34,362 nt of DNA from Parapedobacter soli. Lineage in GTDB: Bacteria; Bacteroidota; Bacteroidia; Sphingobacteriales; Sphingobacteriaceae. Shown here piece after piece: positions 1 through 9,446 of the stretch; position 1 is the first letter of the stretch; every line of letters begins with the position of its first letter. Location: assembly GCF_025460835.1 (NCBI RefSeq), contig NZ_JAMXAY010000037.1, forward strand, positions 1 through 34,362, written 5' to 3'. The notes under the pieces are model-generated. The model did not search any database, was not told the origin of the DNA, and saw only the letters and a program-made list of their open reading frames with translations. The translations under genes were made by a program, and so were the position numbers.

Positions 1-97
1 GCCCCTGAAACTAAAACCAATGCTGGTGGTGGTTTCATTCGAATAAATTGTTTTTTTAACGGATAGTAGCCATCTCGCTGGCCTGCCGTTTAGCAAC

Positions 98-131
98 TGA
101 GCACGGCCTACAGGTGATTCGGCCATGCTCA
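98..131. repeat. Imperfect 11-bp hairpin downstream of the barrel/lipoprotein pair
   Basis: Arms at 98-108 and 121-131 are complementary in 10 of 11 positions (one C/A mismatch) around a 12-base loop. It lies just past the end of the minus-strand lipoprotein gene, where a terminator would be expected, but no T-run follows on the minus strand. It is therefore at best a factor-dependent or RNA-stabilising hairpin. The rest of 1-175 holds nothing I can support. Confidence 0.35.
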
Positions 132-175
132 GCACCATTTGAGTGACTTACGTGGTTGCTTGTCACATCATCTTG

Positions 176-799
176 TTAAAACCCCAAGAAGGTGTTCGTC
201 ACATCGAACCTGCCCTCGGTAATGGCGAGTTCCGGACCGAGTCCGGTGCCGTCTGTCCGCACCTCGGTAAGGTCCATGTGAAACGTTCCAGCTAGTTTTG
301 TATAACCCCTGCCGGTGACGCCTGGAATAACGGTTTGGTCACCGATGGTGAAGTCCGTAATGGTCAGCTTACCCACGGTCTTGTCTGCCTCAGCAATGCT
401 ATAAAGGTCCATCGTTTCACCGCCTACCCCTTCCTGATAAAGTGCATAGACCAGCGGCCTGCCCCCCGTCTCGCTGTCGATCGCAACCACATCCCATGTG
501 CCTTTCGGGTTGTTGAATTGGGCTTCGGAGAACCTTATATATATGTGAAATGCATCGGTCACATCGTCGTTATTCTTAAGCCCCAACGGAGTGAAGAAAG
601 CGGTAAGTGTGACGACATAATGTTCCTCGTCGTTAATGGTCATCACATAAGCCACGTCCGCCTCACGGAGCGTACCTTCCACTTTCATGCTAAGTTTGCC
701 GGCGGTGAGATCTAATGGCTCAGGCCCCTTTGTTTTGCTGCACGATACCGCCGAGAAGATGAGTACGACAAACGAAATAAATAGATAGATCGGTCTCAT
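176..799 (-). CDS. Putative lipoprotein, 207 aa, unknown function
   Basis: The N-terminus is a lipoprotein signal peptide: MRP, then a hydrophobic run, then a lipobox ending SAVSC with the modified Cys at residue 20. The mature protein should be anchored in the outer membrane. The remaining ~185 residues are polar and beta-rich in character (many alternating T/V/Y stretches, for example around residues 45-75 and 150-180) and match no family I can name with certainty. They recall the small DUF-type lipoproteins common in Bacteroidota. The gene starts six bases after the stop of the barrel gene 806-1351 on the same strand, so the two are almost surely co-transcribed and may act together at the outer membrane. 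Confidence 0.75.
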   Translation of the reverse strand: MRPIYLFISFVVLIFSAVSCSKTKGPEPLDLTAGKLSMKVEGTLREADVAYVMTINDEEHYVVTLTAFFTPLGLKNNDDVTDAFHIYIRFSEAQFNNPKGTWDVVAIDSETGGRPLVYALYQEGVGGETMDLYSIAEADKTVGKLTITDFTIGDQTVIPGVTGRGYTKLAGTFHMDLTEVRTDGTGLGPELAITEGRFDVTNTFLGF

Positions 800-805
800 G
801 GGGAA

Positions 806-1351
806 TTAATTAAGTTGGAAATTGTATGCAATTTTTGCACCTATAAAATCGAGGCTTCCACCTGTTCCGGATACGCCTTGGAAACGGAGGCCAAGGTCCC
901 ACGGGCCTATCAGATAGCCGCCGCCGATACCGTAGCCGAGGTGGGTCGCAGATGAACTGCCTGCTAAATTGCCGAGGCCGTAGTCGTTGTCTTCGAACTT
1001 GATGGAAGTTCGCAGCACGGTCAGCCCCACTTGCCCTTCGGCATAGAGATTACCAAACCGGTGCCTATAGCCAGGCAGAAAAGGAATGAGCGTCGTAGAC
1101 CCGGAAACCAAATCACTGTCGTCTTTCATGCCAAAACGTAGAAACCCCAGCGTAAGTGTTACCTGGCCTGCTTCGCTAATCCCATATAATCCTTTGGCCG
1201 ATGCGCCAAATCCGATACCGTAACCGTCGCCGAAGTTGCCGATGGGTAGTCCGATGTCAACACCGGCTCCGATATGGATGTCGCCTTTTTGTGCCGAAGC
1301 CGTAATGTACGTGCATGTTGTGAGTGCAATGATAAATACGAGTTTTTTCAT
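806..1351 (-). CDS. Small outer-membrane beta-barrel protein, 181 aa
   Basis: A signal peptide (residues 1-20, ending ASA-Q) precedes a chain of short amphipathic beta strands. These have Gly-rich turns and aromatic girdle residues (for example IGAGVDIGLPIG, TLGFLRFGM, HLGYGIGGGYLIG), and the protein ends in an aromatic strand (AYNFQLN). This is the pattern of small OmpA-like or OmpW-like 8-strand barrels annotated as 'outer membrane beta-barrel protein' in Bacteroidota. The fold is inferred from pattern, not from a catalytic motif. It is the first gene of a two-gene unit with the lipoprotein at 176-799. It is divergent from the kinase gene at 1613, and the ~260-base gap contains no further gene. 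Confidence 0.75.
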   Translation of the reverse strand: MKKLVFIIALTTCTYITASAQKGDIHIGAGVDIGLPIGNFGDGYGIGFGASAKGLYGISEAGQVTLTLGFLRFGMKDDSDLVSGSTTLIPFLPGYRHRFGNLYAEGQVGLTVLRTSIKFEDNDYGLGNLAGSSSATHLGYGIGGGYLIGPWDLGLRFQGVSGTGGSLDFIGAKIAYNFQLN

Positions 1352-1612
1352 GATGTTTTGATGTATCAGTTAATTAATTACCTTACAAAAAGACATTAAA
1401 TGGCTTCATAACACAATAAAGAGTGAGTATACCTCAATTATGGAAGAGCAAAGCAAACTTCCGGGTTAGAATTCTTATCGGATAAGGGTAAATGCTCACT
1501 GTTTCGGGTGATTTGCTAATCGGTTCTTCCGCGATGGTTATTAAAGGCTATATTTATCGATTTAACTGACTAATCGTGTAGACACATGTTCAACTGGAAG
1601 GGTGTATAACAA

Positions 1613-3160
1613 ATGCAGGGACTGACCGAAATGCCGTACCGGACGGATATCGCGCATCAATCTGACGTTACGGGCTTGTTTTATTGTGGTGCCGTTGCCG
1701 TGTTGTTCTTTTTTGTTTCCATACTATATTTAAAGAAGCGGGAACGCATTTATCTATTTTATACCCTGTTTTTGTTATGCTCGCTCGTATACGGGTTTAT
1801 CAACATTAAATCGGCTACATGGATGGGCGACCTGTTCAGTGGTTTTTTCTCGGGGAATAGGCGCATTATTGAGCCCGTCACCTTGCTGGCATTTAGTGCT
1901 TATATCTTTTTTGCCGTCGAGCTGGTCGACCTTCGGACGCAGAGCCAGAAAGTGACTCGTATATTTCATATCTGGGGTATCGCTTGCATGCTTTATGCAA
2001 TCACCTATTTCGTGTGTTATCCTGCTATTGTGGAATACAGCTCGTATATCTTTTTAGCTGTCCGGGTAATCATATTTTCACTAAGTGCGTATTTTCTTAC
2101 GTGGATGCTTATTCACATCCAATCGCCCGTAAAAGGTCCGTTTGTTTTGGGTAGCCTGGCGTATTTTGTAGGTGCGGTGGTGGCCTCTTTGAGGTTTTCA
2201 TTTAACGATTTGCCTGTACCGTGGCTATATAACGCTACGGCACCCACTTATTTTGAAGCAGGTATTCTCGTGGAAACACTTTTCTTCGCACTCGCATTGG
2301 GGCAGCGATTTGTCCATCTTATAGAAGAAAAGCAACTGGCACAAGAAAGGCATATCGAACAGCTTGATAGGAATAGGCGGTTGATAAATGAGATGAATAA
2401 GCAGCTGGAACAGAAAGTGAAAGAAAGGGAGGAGGAAATCATTTGGGCACAAGATGAACTCAATAAGGAGGAACAAAAGCGGCTGAAAGCGGAGTTTGCG
2501 ATTGAAATGGCAAAATCCGAAATGCTGGCCCGCACCTTGCAGATCAATCCGCACTTCCTGTTCAACTGTCTCAATTCCATCACTTACTTGATTCAGAGCG
2601 GACAAAACAAAACGGCCATTGAGTACCTCGTCGTATTTAGCCGCTTCATCCGACTGGTTTTGGAGACATCACAAAAACAGGTAATACCGATTTTTGATGA
2701 GCTTACCCTTATCGAGAAATACCTCAAGCTCGAAAAAAACAGGTTTGATGATGGCTTTTCATACCGGATTAATGGCATGGAAAACCCTTCGCTGAAAGGC
2801 ATCATGGTACCCCCCATGTTGTTCCACCCCGTTGTAGAGAATGCGGTTTGGCACGGACTGATGAATAGCCCCGCAAAAAATAAGGAAATTGCAGTAGATG
2901 TAGCGCTAAGCGGCCCCGTACTTACTATTACCATCATCGATAACGGCGTAGGGTGGGAGAGCAACGGACATGGCATGGTAGCAGGCAAGTCTGGCGAACG
3001 TTTGGGACTATCACTCACCAAAGAGCGTATCAAACTTTATAATTATAGCTTCAGTGACCGTATCGATTTTGATATCAATAAGCGCAGCCAAGAAGGCAGG
3101 GCAGGGACCAAAGCGACGTTCACCATTACTTTATCTCCCCCGGTTACTGAAATTAATTAG
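1613..3160 (+). CDS. 7TM sensor histidine kinase, LytS/YehU type, 515 aa
   Basis: About seven hydrophobic helices occupy residues ~18-235 and resemble the 7TMR-DISM_7TM module. A coiled coil follows (~235-305, E/K/Q-rich), then a His_kinase domain with the phospho-acceptor in QINPHFLFN (His314). The HATPase part has an N box around residues 403-414 (HPVVENAVWHGL) and a G1 box (DNGVGW, ~445). There is no signal peptide and no periplasmic 7TMR-DISMED2 domain, unlike the kinase at 18417. Any ligand must therefore be sensed in the membrane, unless the true N-terminus lies elsewhere. The ATG at 1613 follows a purine-rich stretch (GGAAGGG). The LytTR regulator begins 11 bases after the stop, so the two form a two-component operon. 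Confidence 0.9.
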   Translation: MQGLTEMPYRTDIAHQSDVTGLFYCGAVAVLFFFVSILYLKKRERIYLFYTLFLLCSLVYGFINIKSATWMGDLFSGFFSGNRRIIEPVTLLAFSAYIFFAVELVDLRTQSQKVTRIFHIWGIACMLYAITYFVCYPAIVEYSSYIFLAVRVIIFSLSAYFLTWMLIHIQSPVKGPFVLGSLAYFVGAVVASLRFSFNDLPVPWLYNATAPTYFEAGILVETLFFALALGQRFVHLIEEKQLAQERHIEQLDRNRRLINEMNKQLEQKVKEREEEIIWAQDELNKEEQKRLKAEFAIEMAKSEMLARTLQINPHFLFNCLNSITYLIQSGQNKTAIEYLVVFSRFIRLVLETSQKQVIPIFDELTLIEKYLKLEKNRFDDGFSYRINGMENPSLKGIMVPPMLFHPVVENAVWHGLMNSPAKNKEIAVDVALSGPVLTITIIDNGVGWESNGHGMVAGKSGERLGLSLTKERIKLYNYSFSDRIDFDINKRSQEGRAGTKATFTITLSPPVTEIN

Positions 3161-3171
3161 GGTTAGAAAAC

Positions 3172-3927
3172 ATGTTTAAAATTGCATTAATAGACGATGA
3201 GCAACATTGCGTGAAAAGCCTGCTCTTGCATATCAACAATCTTTTTCCGGATTTTGAGGTGGTATTTCACAGCACCAAACCCCGTGAGGCCATTAAGGTA
3301 TTGCAGGAGGCTGTAATTGACCTTGTATTTTTGGATGTGGAGATGCCCGGCATTAGCGGCTTCGATTTACTGGACCATTTTGAACAGCCGCCGTTTGATG
3401 TGATTTTTACGACGGCCTATAGCCAATATGCTATTCAGGCATTTAAAGTGAAGGCGGTTGATTATTTGCTGAAGCCGGTTGATGAGCGGGAGCTTGTAGC
3501 GGCGGTAAACAGTTGGCGCGAGCGCCGCGATATGGAACGCGAAAACAAGCAGATCAGCGCATTGCTTGATAACCTCAAGAAAGACGGTCTGCTGGGCAAC
3601 AAGGTGGCTGTTCCTGTTTTAGATGGTTTCGAGTTTATCGATGTGAAAACCATCTTATACTGCCAAAGTGAGAATAACTATACCAACATCCATTTTGAGT
3701 CGGGCAAGACGCTGTTGATCAGCAAAACGCTCAAGGAGTTTGAAAAGGTGATGGAAAAGTTCCTATTTATCCGTACCCACCAATCGTACTTGATAAACCC
3801 ACAGTACATGCGTAAGTACGTGCGCAACGACGGCGGATATATTGTGTTGGTAAATGGCAAAGAAATTCCGGTTAGTAGCTCCCGTAAGCGATTGATTGTG
3901 GGTTTGTTTGAAGCAATAAAAAGATGA
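3172..3927 (+). CDS. LytTR-family response regulator, 251 aa
   Basis: An N-terminal CheY-like receiver has the acidic pair DDE at residues ~8-10, the phospho-acceptor Asp55 in FLDVEMPG, and the conserved Lys in LLKPVDE (~105). It is followed by a LytTR DNA-binding domain at ~145-245 (VLDGFEFIDVKTILYCQSEN, then FIRTHQSYLINP). It is transcribed with the kinase ending 11 bases upstream and is probably its phosphorylation partner. The TPR kinase that starts 42 bases downstream is a second possible phosphodonor. LytTR regulators bind short direct repeats. No such site is obvious at the operon's own promoter, so the targets are unknown. Confidence 0.93.
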   Translation: MFKIALIDDEQHCVKSLLLHINNLFPDFEVVFHSTKPREAIKVLQEAVIDLVFLDVEMPGISGFDLLDHFEQPPFDVIFTTAYSQYAIQAFKVKAVDYLLKPVDERELVAAVNSWRERRDMERENKQISALLDNLKKDGLLGNKVAVPVLDGFEFIDVKTILYCQSENNYTNIHFESGKTLLISKTLKEFEKVMEKFLFIRTHQSYLINPQYMRKYVRNDGGYIVLVNGKEIPVSSSRKRLIVGLFEAIKR

Positions 3928-3969
3928 TAAAAAAAATAAAATTGTATCTTCGTATGATAAACGCCAGTT

Positions 3970-6024
3970 ATGAAAACACGTGGCCTATGGAAGCAGATAA
4001 TCACGACAGTGGTTGGCTTCTGCATCTCCCTACCATTATCGGTATGGGGCAATCCACTGGATAGCCTGGAGCGGATACTGAAAAGTGCGCCCGTAGACTC
4101 GTCATACGTAGAAACGCAGTTAGCCGTTTCCCGGTTGTACCATCGCCAAGCACAGCATGGCGATCGTTGTATGGAACTTGCCACACGAGCAGTACAGCAT
4201 GCGGTCGACCTGGGAGACACCTATCTGTACGCGAAGGCATTGGATAACCTAGGGCTGCTTTACCGCTATCATCAGTATTATGCACAGGCCATTCCGTTAC
4301 ATAAGAAAGCCTTCGATTTGACGGAGAATCTCGATGTTCCCCCGTTGAGTAAAATGATTTTTGCTAACAATACCGGGGTAGCAGCACGGCATAATGGCAA
4401 TTTCGATGTTTCGGTGGAGTATTACCTCAAAGCACTCACCATTGCCGAAGTGGAAGCAGATAGCAAGAACCAGGAAATCGCCAATAACGGGCTTGGTATT
4501 GCATTGATGAACATTCCGGGCCGTGAACAAGAGGCATTGGCACACCTACACCGCGCGCTTGAAATTGCACAGGCTACTAACAACATGCTGGGGCAGGCGA
4601 TGAACTACCTGTCTATAGGTAGCTATTACGACGAGATCGGCAATCACCAAACCGCACGCGAGTACTTCTTCGAATTGGAGCGGTTGAATGAGGAAATGGG
4701 CGATAAAAAAGGAATTGCGATTACTTTGGAGGCAATTGGCAACAGCTACTTGATGGAGAATGAAGACCTCCAAACGGCGAGGGCTTATTTTGAACGGTCG
4801 CTGCGGCTATATGAAGAGTTGGAAAACCCGCTAGGGCGGGCCACTGTACTGAGTAGCATTGGTGACATCTTCCTGCAAAATGGGCAGCTGAGCCAGGCCC
4901 TGTCGAGTTATTCAAGGGCGTATGAAGTGGGGAGTGAGCTGCAACACTACGCTATGATACAACAAAGCGCAATGTCAATTTCAGATACCTATGAGCGGCA
5001 GGGCAATGCTAAGCAGGCGTTGGCCTATTATAGGATTGCACAGCAATATAAAGATAGCCTAGCCATACATGAACAGCAGATAGCAATTTCGGCCATCAAA
5101 CAGCAATATGATTTCGAAAGCAAAGAAGCACAGATTGAATTGCTGACCAAAGACAACCAGCTAGCCGAAGCCAAACTGCACCGCCGCAACCTGATTATTA
5201 TTGTGATGACCGGTTTGCTGGCAACGGTGGCCGCGTTCGCATTGTTGAAAGTCCGTGTCAGGAGACTGAAAAGAAGGTCGGATGAATTGATAAAGCGGCA
5301 GAAAGATGCGCGGCTGAAAGCGCTGTATGAAAAGAACCTCATGGAGGCGGAGATCATTGCTACGCGGATGCAGATCAATCCGCATTTCATGTTTAACTGT
5401 TTGGGGTCTATCCGCTTTTTGGTACAGAAACAGGAGTACGACCGCGCACTCAATTATCTGACACAGTTCAGCTACTTTATCCGCAGGGTACTCGAAATCT
5501 CACACCGTCCTGTCCACCGTGTGTGCGATGAGTTTGCATTGCTGGACCAATACTTGAAACTGGAGAAGAATCGGTTCGACGGTGAGTTTACCTACCGTAT
5601 TATTAATGAAATGGAACAATGGGATAGCCGTGATGTGATACCGGCGCTACTTTTACAGCCGTTTGTGGAGAATGCAATTTGCCATGGCCTCTCGCCGTCT
5701 GACCGGGCAGACAAACAGCTCCGGATCATTGCCAAATCATGCCCGATGGCAATACACCTTACGGTGGAAGATAACGGGGTGGGGCTGGACGAACCGAAGG
5801 TTGAGCGCACCGGGCATAAAAGTATGGGACATCGGATAACCAATAAACGGATTGAGCTTTTCAATAAGAGCTATCGCGACCATATCCAATGGAATATTGA
5901 AAACCGCATCGGTGCTGATGGTAAAGTGAACGGTACCCGTGCCCAAGTTTCTATCTTGATTGTCGACTCACCTGCTGCCGAGCAGAAAGGAGTTGTTTTT
6001 AAATCCGACTTGCAGGGGGCTTGA
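3970..6024 (+). CDS. TPR-containing sensor histidine kinase, LytS type, 684 aa
   Basis: A signal peptide (~1-26) is followed by a periplasmic array of tetratricopeptide repeats (~30-375; recurring patterns such as ALDNLGLLYRYHQYYAQAIPLHKKA and AIGNSYLMENEDLQTARAYFERSL). One transmembrane helix (~398-418), a basic coiled coil, and a His_kinase domain with QINPHFMFN (His472) come next. The ATPase N box reads LLLQPFVENAICHGL and G1 reads VEDNGVGL. There is no receiver or output domain, so it must signal through a separate regulator; the only nearby one is the LytTR protein ending at 3927. A possible own promoter element (TATCTTCG, 3945-3952) lies just upstream. The architecture is common in Bacteroidota, but the ligand is unknown. 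Confidence 0.9.
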   Translation: MKTRGLWKQIITTVVGFCISLPLSVWGNPLDSLERILKSAPVDSSYVETQLAVSRLYHRQAQHGDRCMELATRAVQHAVDLGDTYLYAKALDNLGLLYRYHQYYAQAIPLHKKAFDLTENLDVPPLSKMIFANNTGVAARHNGNFDVSVEYYLKALTIAEVEADSKNQEIANNGLGIALMNIPGREQEALAHLHRALEIAQATNNMLGQAMNYLSIGSYYDEIGNHQTAREYFFELERLNEEMGDKKGIAITLEAIGNSYLMENEDLQTARAYFERSLRLYEELENPLGRATVLSSIGDIFLQNGQLSQALSSYSRAYEVGSELQHYAMIQQSAMSISDTYERQGNAKQALAYYRIAQQYKDSLAIHEQQIAISAIKQQYDFESKEAQIELLTKDNQLAEAKLHRRNLIIIVMTGLLATVAAFALLKVRVRRLKRRSDELIKRQKDARLKALYEKNLMEAEIIATRMQINPHFMFNCLGSIRFLVQKQEYDRALNYLTQFSYFIRRVLEISHRPVHRVCDEFALLDQYLKLEKNRFDGEFTYRIINEMEQWDSRDVIPALLLQPFVENAICHGLSPSDRADKQLRIIAKSCPMAIHLTVEDNGVGLDEPKVERTGHKSMGHRITNKRIELFNKSYRDHIQWNIENRIGADGKVNGTRAQVSILIVDSPAAEQKGVVFKSDLQGA

Positions 6025-6051
6025 GCATCCCTTATTTTTTGCTTACCTTTG
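6020..6051 (+). promoter_or_regulatory. Bacteroidota-type promoter of mfd (TTG-N20-TACCTTTG)
   Basis: CTTG at 6020-6023 and TACCTTTG at 6044-6051 are spaced by 20 bases, matching the Bacteroidota -33/-7 consensus. Transcription should start near 6056-6058. That is downstream of the TTG triplet at 6049 that would give the longest reading frame, so translation must begin later, at GTG 6067. The -33 element overlaps the last codons of the preceding kinase gene. Confidence 0.75.
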
Positions 6052-6066
6052 CCCCGTTTTACGATA

Positions 6067-9000
6067 GTGGGCATAAGTGACATTTTAGCGAAATTTCGGC
6101 AGCGCGGTGAGGTTACCGCACTGGCCGAGGCATTGCAGGGCAAAAACCCGAATATTCACCTCAAAGGATTAATCGGATCAGCTGATGCAATGGTGGCTGT
6201 GGCATGCTACCAACTCCAGGAACGCCCCCTTGTTTTCGTACTGCCCACACACGAGGACGCCGCCTATTTTCTGGCCGACCTCGAAGGGCTGCTCGACAAA
6301 CAGGTGTTGTTTTTCCCGGCTTCATATCGTAAAGCGTTTGACTTTACGCAGACTGATAGTGCGCATGTATTGCAGCGGGCAGAAACATTGAGTACGCTCA
6401 ACCGTGCTCCAGATCTACCCAAGATGGTGGTAACCTACCCCGAAGCGCTTGCCGAAAAAGTCATCAACCGCAACGATCTCGAGAAAAACACACTCGAGAT
6501 AACCCAACAGGCCAATCTCGATATCGATTTCATCAACGAGTTTCTGCAGGAATATGAGTTTGAACGGGTAGATTTCGTATACGAGCCGGGCCAATATGCT
6601 ATTAGGGGGGGCATCGTGGATATCTTTTCATTCTCGAACGACCTACCTTACCGCATCGAGTTCTTTGGCAATGACATCGAAAGCATCCGGACTTTCGACA
6701 TCGAAAGCCAACTGTCCGTAAGCAATATCCACACGGTTACCATCGTTCCCAACGTGCAGGCCAAGTTCCTAACCGAGGGAAACATCTCGCTGCTGGAATA
6801 TATCCCCGCAGATGCCGTGATCTGGTTTGAGGACGTACAGTTCACCATGGATATCATCTCCCGCGGCTATAAAAAAGCTGCTGAACTGTGGTGGGCGCTA
6901 TCATCTGAGGATAAACAGCAAAACCCCGAGTGGGTGGATCCGAGATACAACTTCATAGATGAGAAGAACCTGACAGCTATCTTGCGGGATTTTGCCGTGG
7001 TGGAATTCGGGAAGCAATTCCTTTATAAAGCAGACGATACCATCGTATTTTCCCAGCGTCCGCAACCCTCTTTCAATAAAGATTTCAGCCTGCTAATCCA
7101 CAACTTCAAAGAGAACGAAAAAGCAAACATCCAGAATTGCATTTTCAGCGATTCGCCGCGACAAATCGAGCGGCTGATTACCATTCTCGACGATATGGAT
7201 AAGTCGGTCACTTTTACTCCCATTCATACCGCACTTCGTGAGGGATTTGCCGATACGACGTTGGGTGTGGCGTGTTATACCGACCACCAAATCTTTGATC
7301 GTTACTATAAATATAAACGGAAGAAAGGCTATGAACGCTCGCAAGCAATTACGCTGAAAGACCTACGTGAGCTGAAACCTGGCGACTATATTACCCACAT
7401 AGACCACGGTATCGGGAAGTACGCCGGATTGGAAAAGGTGGAAGTGAATGGTAAGATCCAGGAATCTATCCGCTTGGTGTATGCCGACAATGACCTATTG
7501 TATGTAAACATCAACTCGTTGAACCGTATTTCGAAATATACAGGTAAAGACGGTGTAGCGCCGAAAATGAATAAACTGGGTACCGACGCGTGGGACAAAC
7601 TCAAAAAAACCACCAAAAAAAAAGTTAAAGACATTGCGCGCGACCTGATTAAGCTTTATGCCAAACGGAAGGCACAGACGGGTAATGCCTTCAGCCCCGA
7701 TACGTATTTGCAAACCGAGCTGGAGGCATCGTTTATCTATGAAGATACACCCGACCAGGAGAAAGCCACCCAGGATGTGAAACAAGATATGGAATCGCCC
7801 CATCCAATGGATCGCTTGGTGTGTGGCGATGTGGGTTTCGGTAAAACCGAGGTGGCCATCCGTGCAGCATTCAAGGCGGTGGCCGACAGCAAACAGGTGG
7901 CGGTGCTGGTGCCCACCACCATATTGGCCATGCAGCACCATCGTACCTTTACCGAGCGCCTGAAAGGTTTCCCCTGCAACATCGATTACATCAACAGGTT
8001 TAAAACGAATAAGGAAATTAAGGAGACCCTGGCGCGGCTGGCCGAGGGGAAGCTCGATATCATCATCGGTACGCATCGGCTGGTAAGCAAGGATGTGAAA
8101 TTCAAGGATCTCGGCCTCATGATTGTGGATGAGGAACAAAAGTTTGGCGTGGGGGTGAAGGAAAAACTTAAACAGCTACGGGCCAATGTGGACGTGCTTA
8201 CGCTCACAGCCACACCGATACCACGCACACTCCACTTTTCGCTGATGGGCGCACGCGACCTCAGTATCATCAACACGCCACCGCCGAACCGGCAGCCCGT
8301 ACAAACGGAGTTGCACGTGTTTAACGAAACGTTGATCCAGGAGGCGGTGACGTATGAGGTCGACCGCGACGGGCAGGTCTTCTTCATCCACAACCGGGTG
8401 GCGGACCTACCGCAGTTGGGCAACCTCATTATGAAATTGGTACCCCACGCACGGGTAGGGGTGGCCCACGGTCAGCTGGAGGGCGATGCCCTCGAAGATG
8501 TGATGCTCAAGTTTGTAAACCACGAGTATGATGTGTTGGTGGCAACCACCATTATCGAGGCGGGGCTCGACATCCCCAACGCCAATACCATCATCATTAA
8601 CCATGCACACATGTTCGGGTTGAGCGACCTCCACCAGATGCGGGGCCGCGTGGGGCGATCAAACAAAAAGGCATTTTGTTATCTGCTGAGTCCGCCCCTT
8701 TCCACGCTGACAGCCGAAGCATATAAGCGCCTCAACGCTATCGAGGAGTTTTCCGAGCTGGGTAGCGGATTCAACGTAGCAATGCGCGACCTCGATATCC
8801 GCGGGAGTGGTAACCTGCTGGGGGCCGAGCAGAGTGGCTTTATTGCCGAAATCGGCTTTGAGATGTACCATAAAATACTGGACGAGGCCATACAAGAGCT
8901 GAAAGACGATGAGTTCGCGTCGCTCTTTACCGATGTGAAGCCACGTGATTTCGTGTCGTTCACACAGATTGATACCGACTTGGAAGTACTCATTCCTGAC

Positions 9001-9399
9001 GAATACGTAACCAATGTGGCCGAGCGCTACAATCTATACAATGATATTGCCAAACTGGAGGATGAGGAACAGCTCGATGGCTTCCGTCAGTCGTTGCGCG
9101 ACCGTTTCGGCCCAATACCGGACCCTGTGGAAGAGCTATTGAGCACGCTTCGGCTGCAGTGGCTGGGCAAGGAGATCGGCTTCGAGAAGGTCTCTTTCAA
9201 GAAAAATGTACTCCGTGGTTATTTTGCTACCAACCCCGCTTATTTCGAGAGCGACCGTTTTGGCAAAATCCTGCAATTTGTGCAGCAAAACCCCACCATC
9301 TGCAACCTCAAAGAAGTGAAGGGGTCGCTGCGTATCGCCTTTGAACGCGTACCCGATATCGGACATGCCATTGCCATACTGAGCGATATGGCGGCCTAG
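6067..9399 (+). CDS. mfd: Transcription-repair coupling factor Mfd, 1110 aa
   Basis: Mfd removes RNA polymerase stalled at DNA lesions and recruits the UvrA excision machinery. From the GTG at 6067 the order is: UvrB-like N-terminal domains (~1-330), a CarD-like RNA-polymerase interaction domain (~440-510, LKPGDYITHIDHGIGKY), and superfamily 2 helicase motor domains. The motor shows Walker A GDVGFGKT (587-594) and box II DEEQ (688-691). The TRG motif region follows (FNVAMRDLDIRGSGNLLG), then the C-terminal autoinhibitory domain. The length is normal for the family. I prefer GTG 6067 over TTG 6049 because the promoter's predicted start site lies between them and Bacteroidota Mfd proteins begin close to 'ISDILxxF'. 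The leader would be only ~10 bases. The gene converges on the M49 peptidase gene. Confidence 0.97.
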   Translation: MGISDILAKFRQRGEVTALAEALQGKNPNIHLKGLIGSADAMVAVACYQLQERPLVFVLPTHEDAAYFLADLEGLLDKQVLFFPASYRKAFDFTQTDSAHVLQRAETLSTLNRAPDLPKMVVTYPEALAEKVINRNDLEKNTLEITQQANLDIDFINEFLQEYEFERVDFVYEPGQYAIRGGIVDIFSFSNDLPYRIEFFGNDIESIRTFDIESQLSVSNIHTVTIVPNVQAKFLTEGNISLLEYIPADAVIWFEDVQFTMDIISRGYKKAAELWWALSSEDKQQNPEWVDPRYNFIDEKNLTAILRDFAVVEFGKQFLYKADDTIVFSQRPQPSFNKDFSLLIHNFKENEKANIQNCIFSDSPRQIERLITILDDMDKSVTFTPIHTALREGFADTTLGVACYTDHQIFDRYYKYKRKKGYERSQAITLKDLRELKPGDYITHIDHGIGKYAGLEKVEVNGKIQESIRLVYADNDLLYVNINSLNRISKYTGKDGVAPKMNKLGTDAWDKLKKTTKKKVKDIARDLIKLYAKRKAQTGNAFSPDTYLQTELEASFIYEDTPDQEKATQDVKQDMESPHPMDRLVCGDVGFGKTEVAIRAAFKAVADSKQVAVLVPTTILAMQHHRTFTERLKGFPCNIDYINRFKTNKEIKETLARLAEGKLDIIIGTHRLVSKDVKFKDLGLMIVDEEQKFGVGVKEKLKQLRANVDVLTLTATPIPRTLHFSLMGARDLSIINTPPPNRQPVQTELHVFNETLIQEAVTYEVDRDGQVFFIHNRVADLPQLGNLIMKLVPHARVGVAHGQLEGDALEDVMLKFVNHEYDVLVATTIIEAGLDIPNANTIIINHAHMFGLSDLHQMRGRVGRSNKKAFCYLLSPPLSTLTAEAYKRLNAIEEFSELGSGFNVAMRDLDIRGSGNLLGAEQSGFIAEIGFEMYHKILDEAIQELKDDEFASLFTDVKPRDFVSFTQIDTDLEVLIPDEYVTNVAERYNLYNDIAKLEDEEQLDGFRQSLRDRFGPIPDPVEELLSTLRLQWLGKEIGFEKVSFKKNVLRGYFATNPAYFESDRFGKILQFVQQNPTICNLKEVKGSLRIAFERVPDIGHAIAILSDMAA

Positions 9400-9446
9400 G
9401 CCGTTCCTGAAGACACGTTAGCATACTGATGACAAGCCTTGTGCGG

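Noticed and set aside
1-38. Minus-strand ATG (36-38) opening a 12-codon frame that runs off the left edge
   Set aside because: Too short to show any family or composition signal and no promoter is seen; it could be the start of a gene but is not supportable.
9392-9403. CGGCCTAGGCCG palindrome at the mfd stop as a terminator
   Set aside because: It has no loop and no T-run; probably a chance palindrome around the stop codon.
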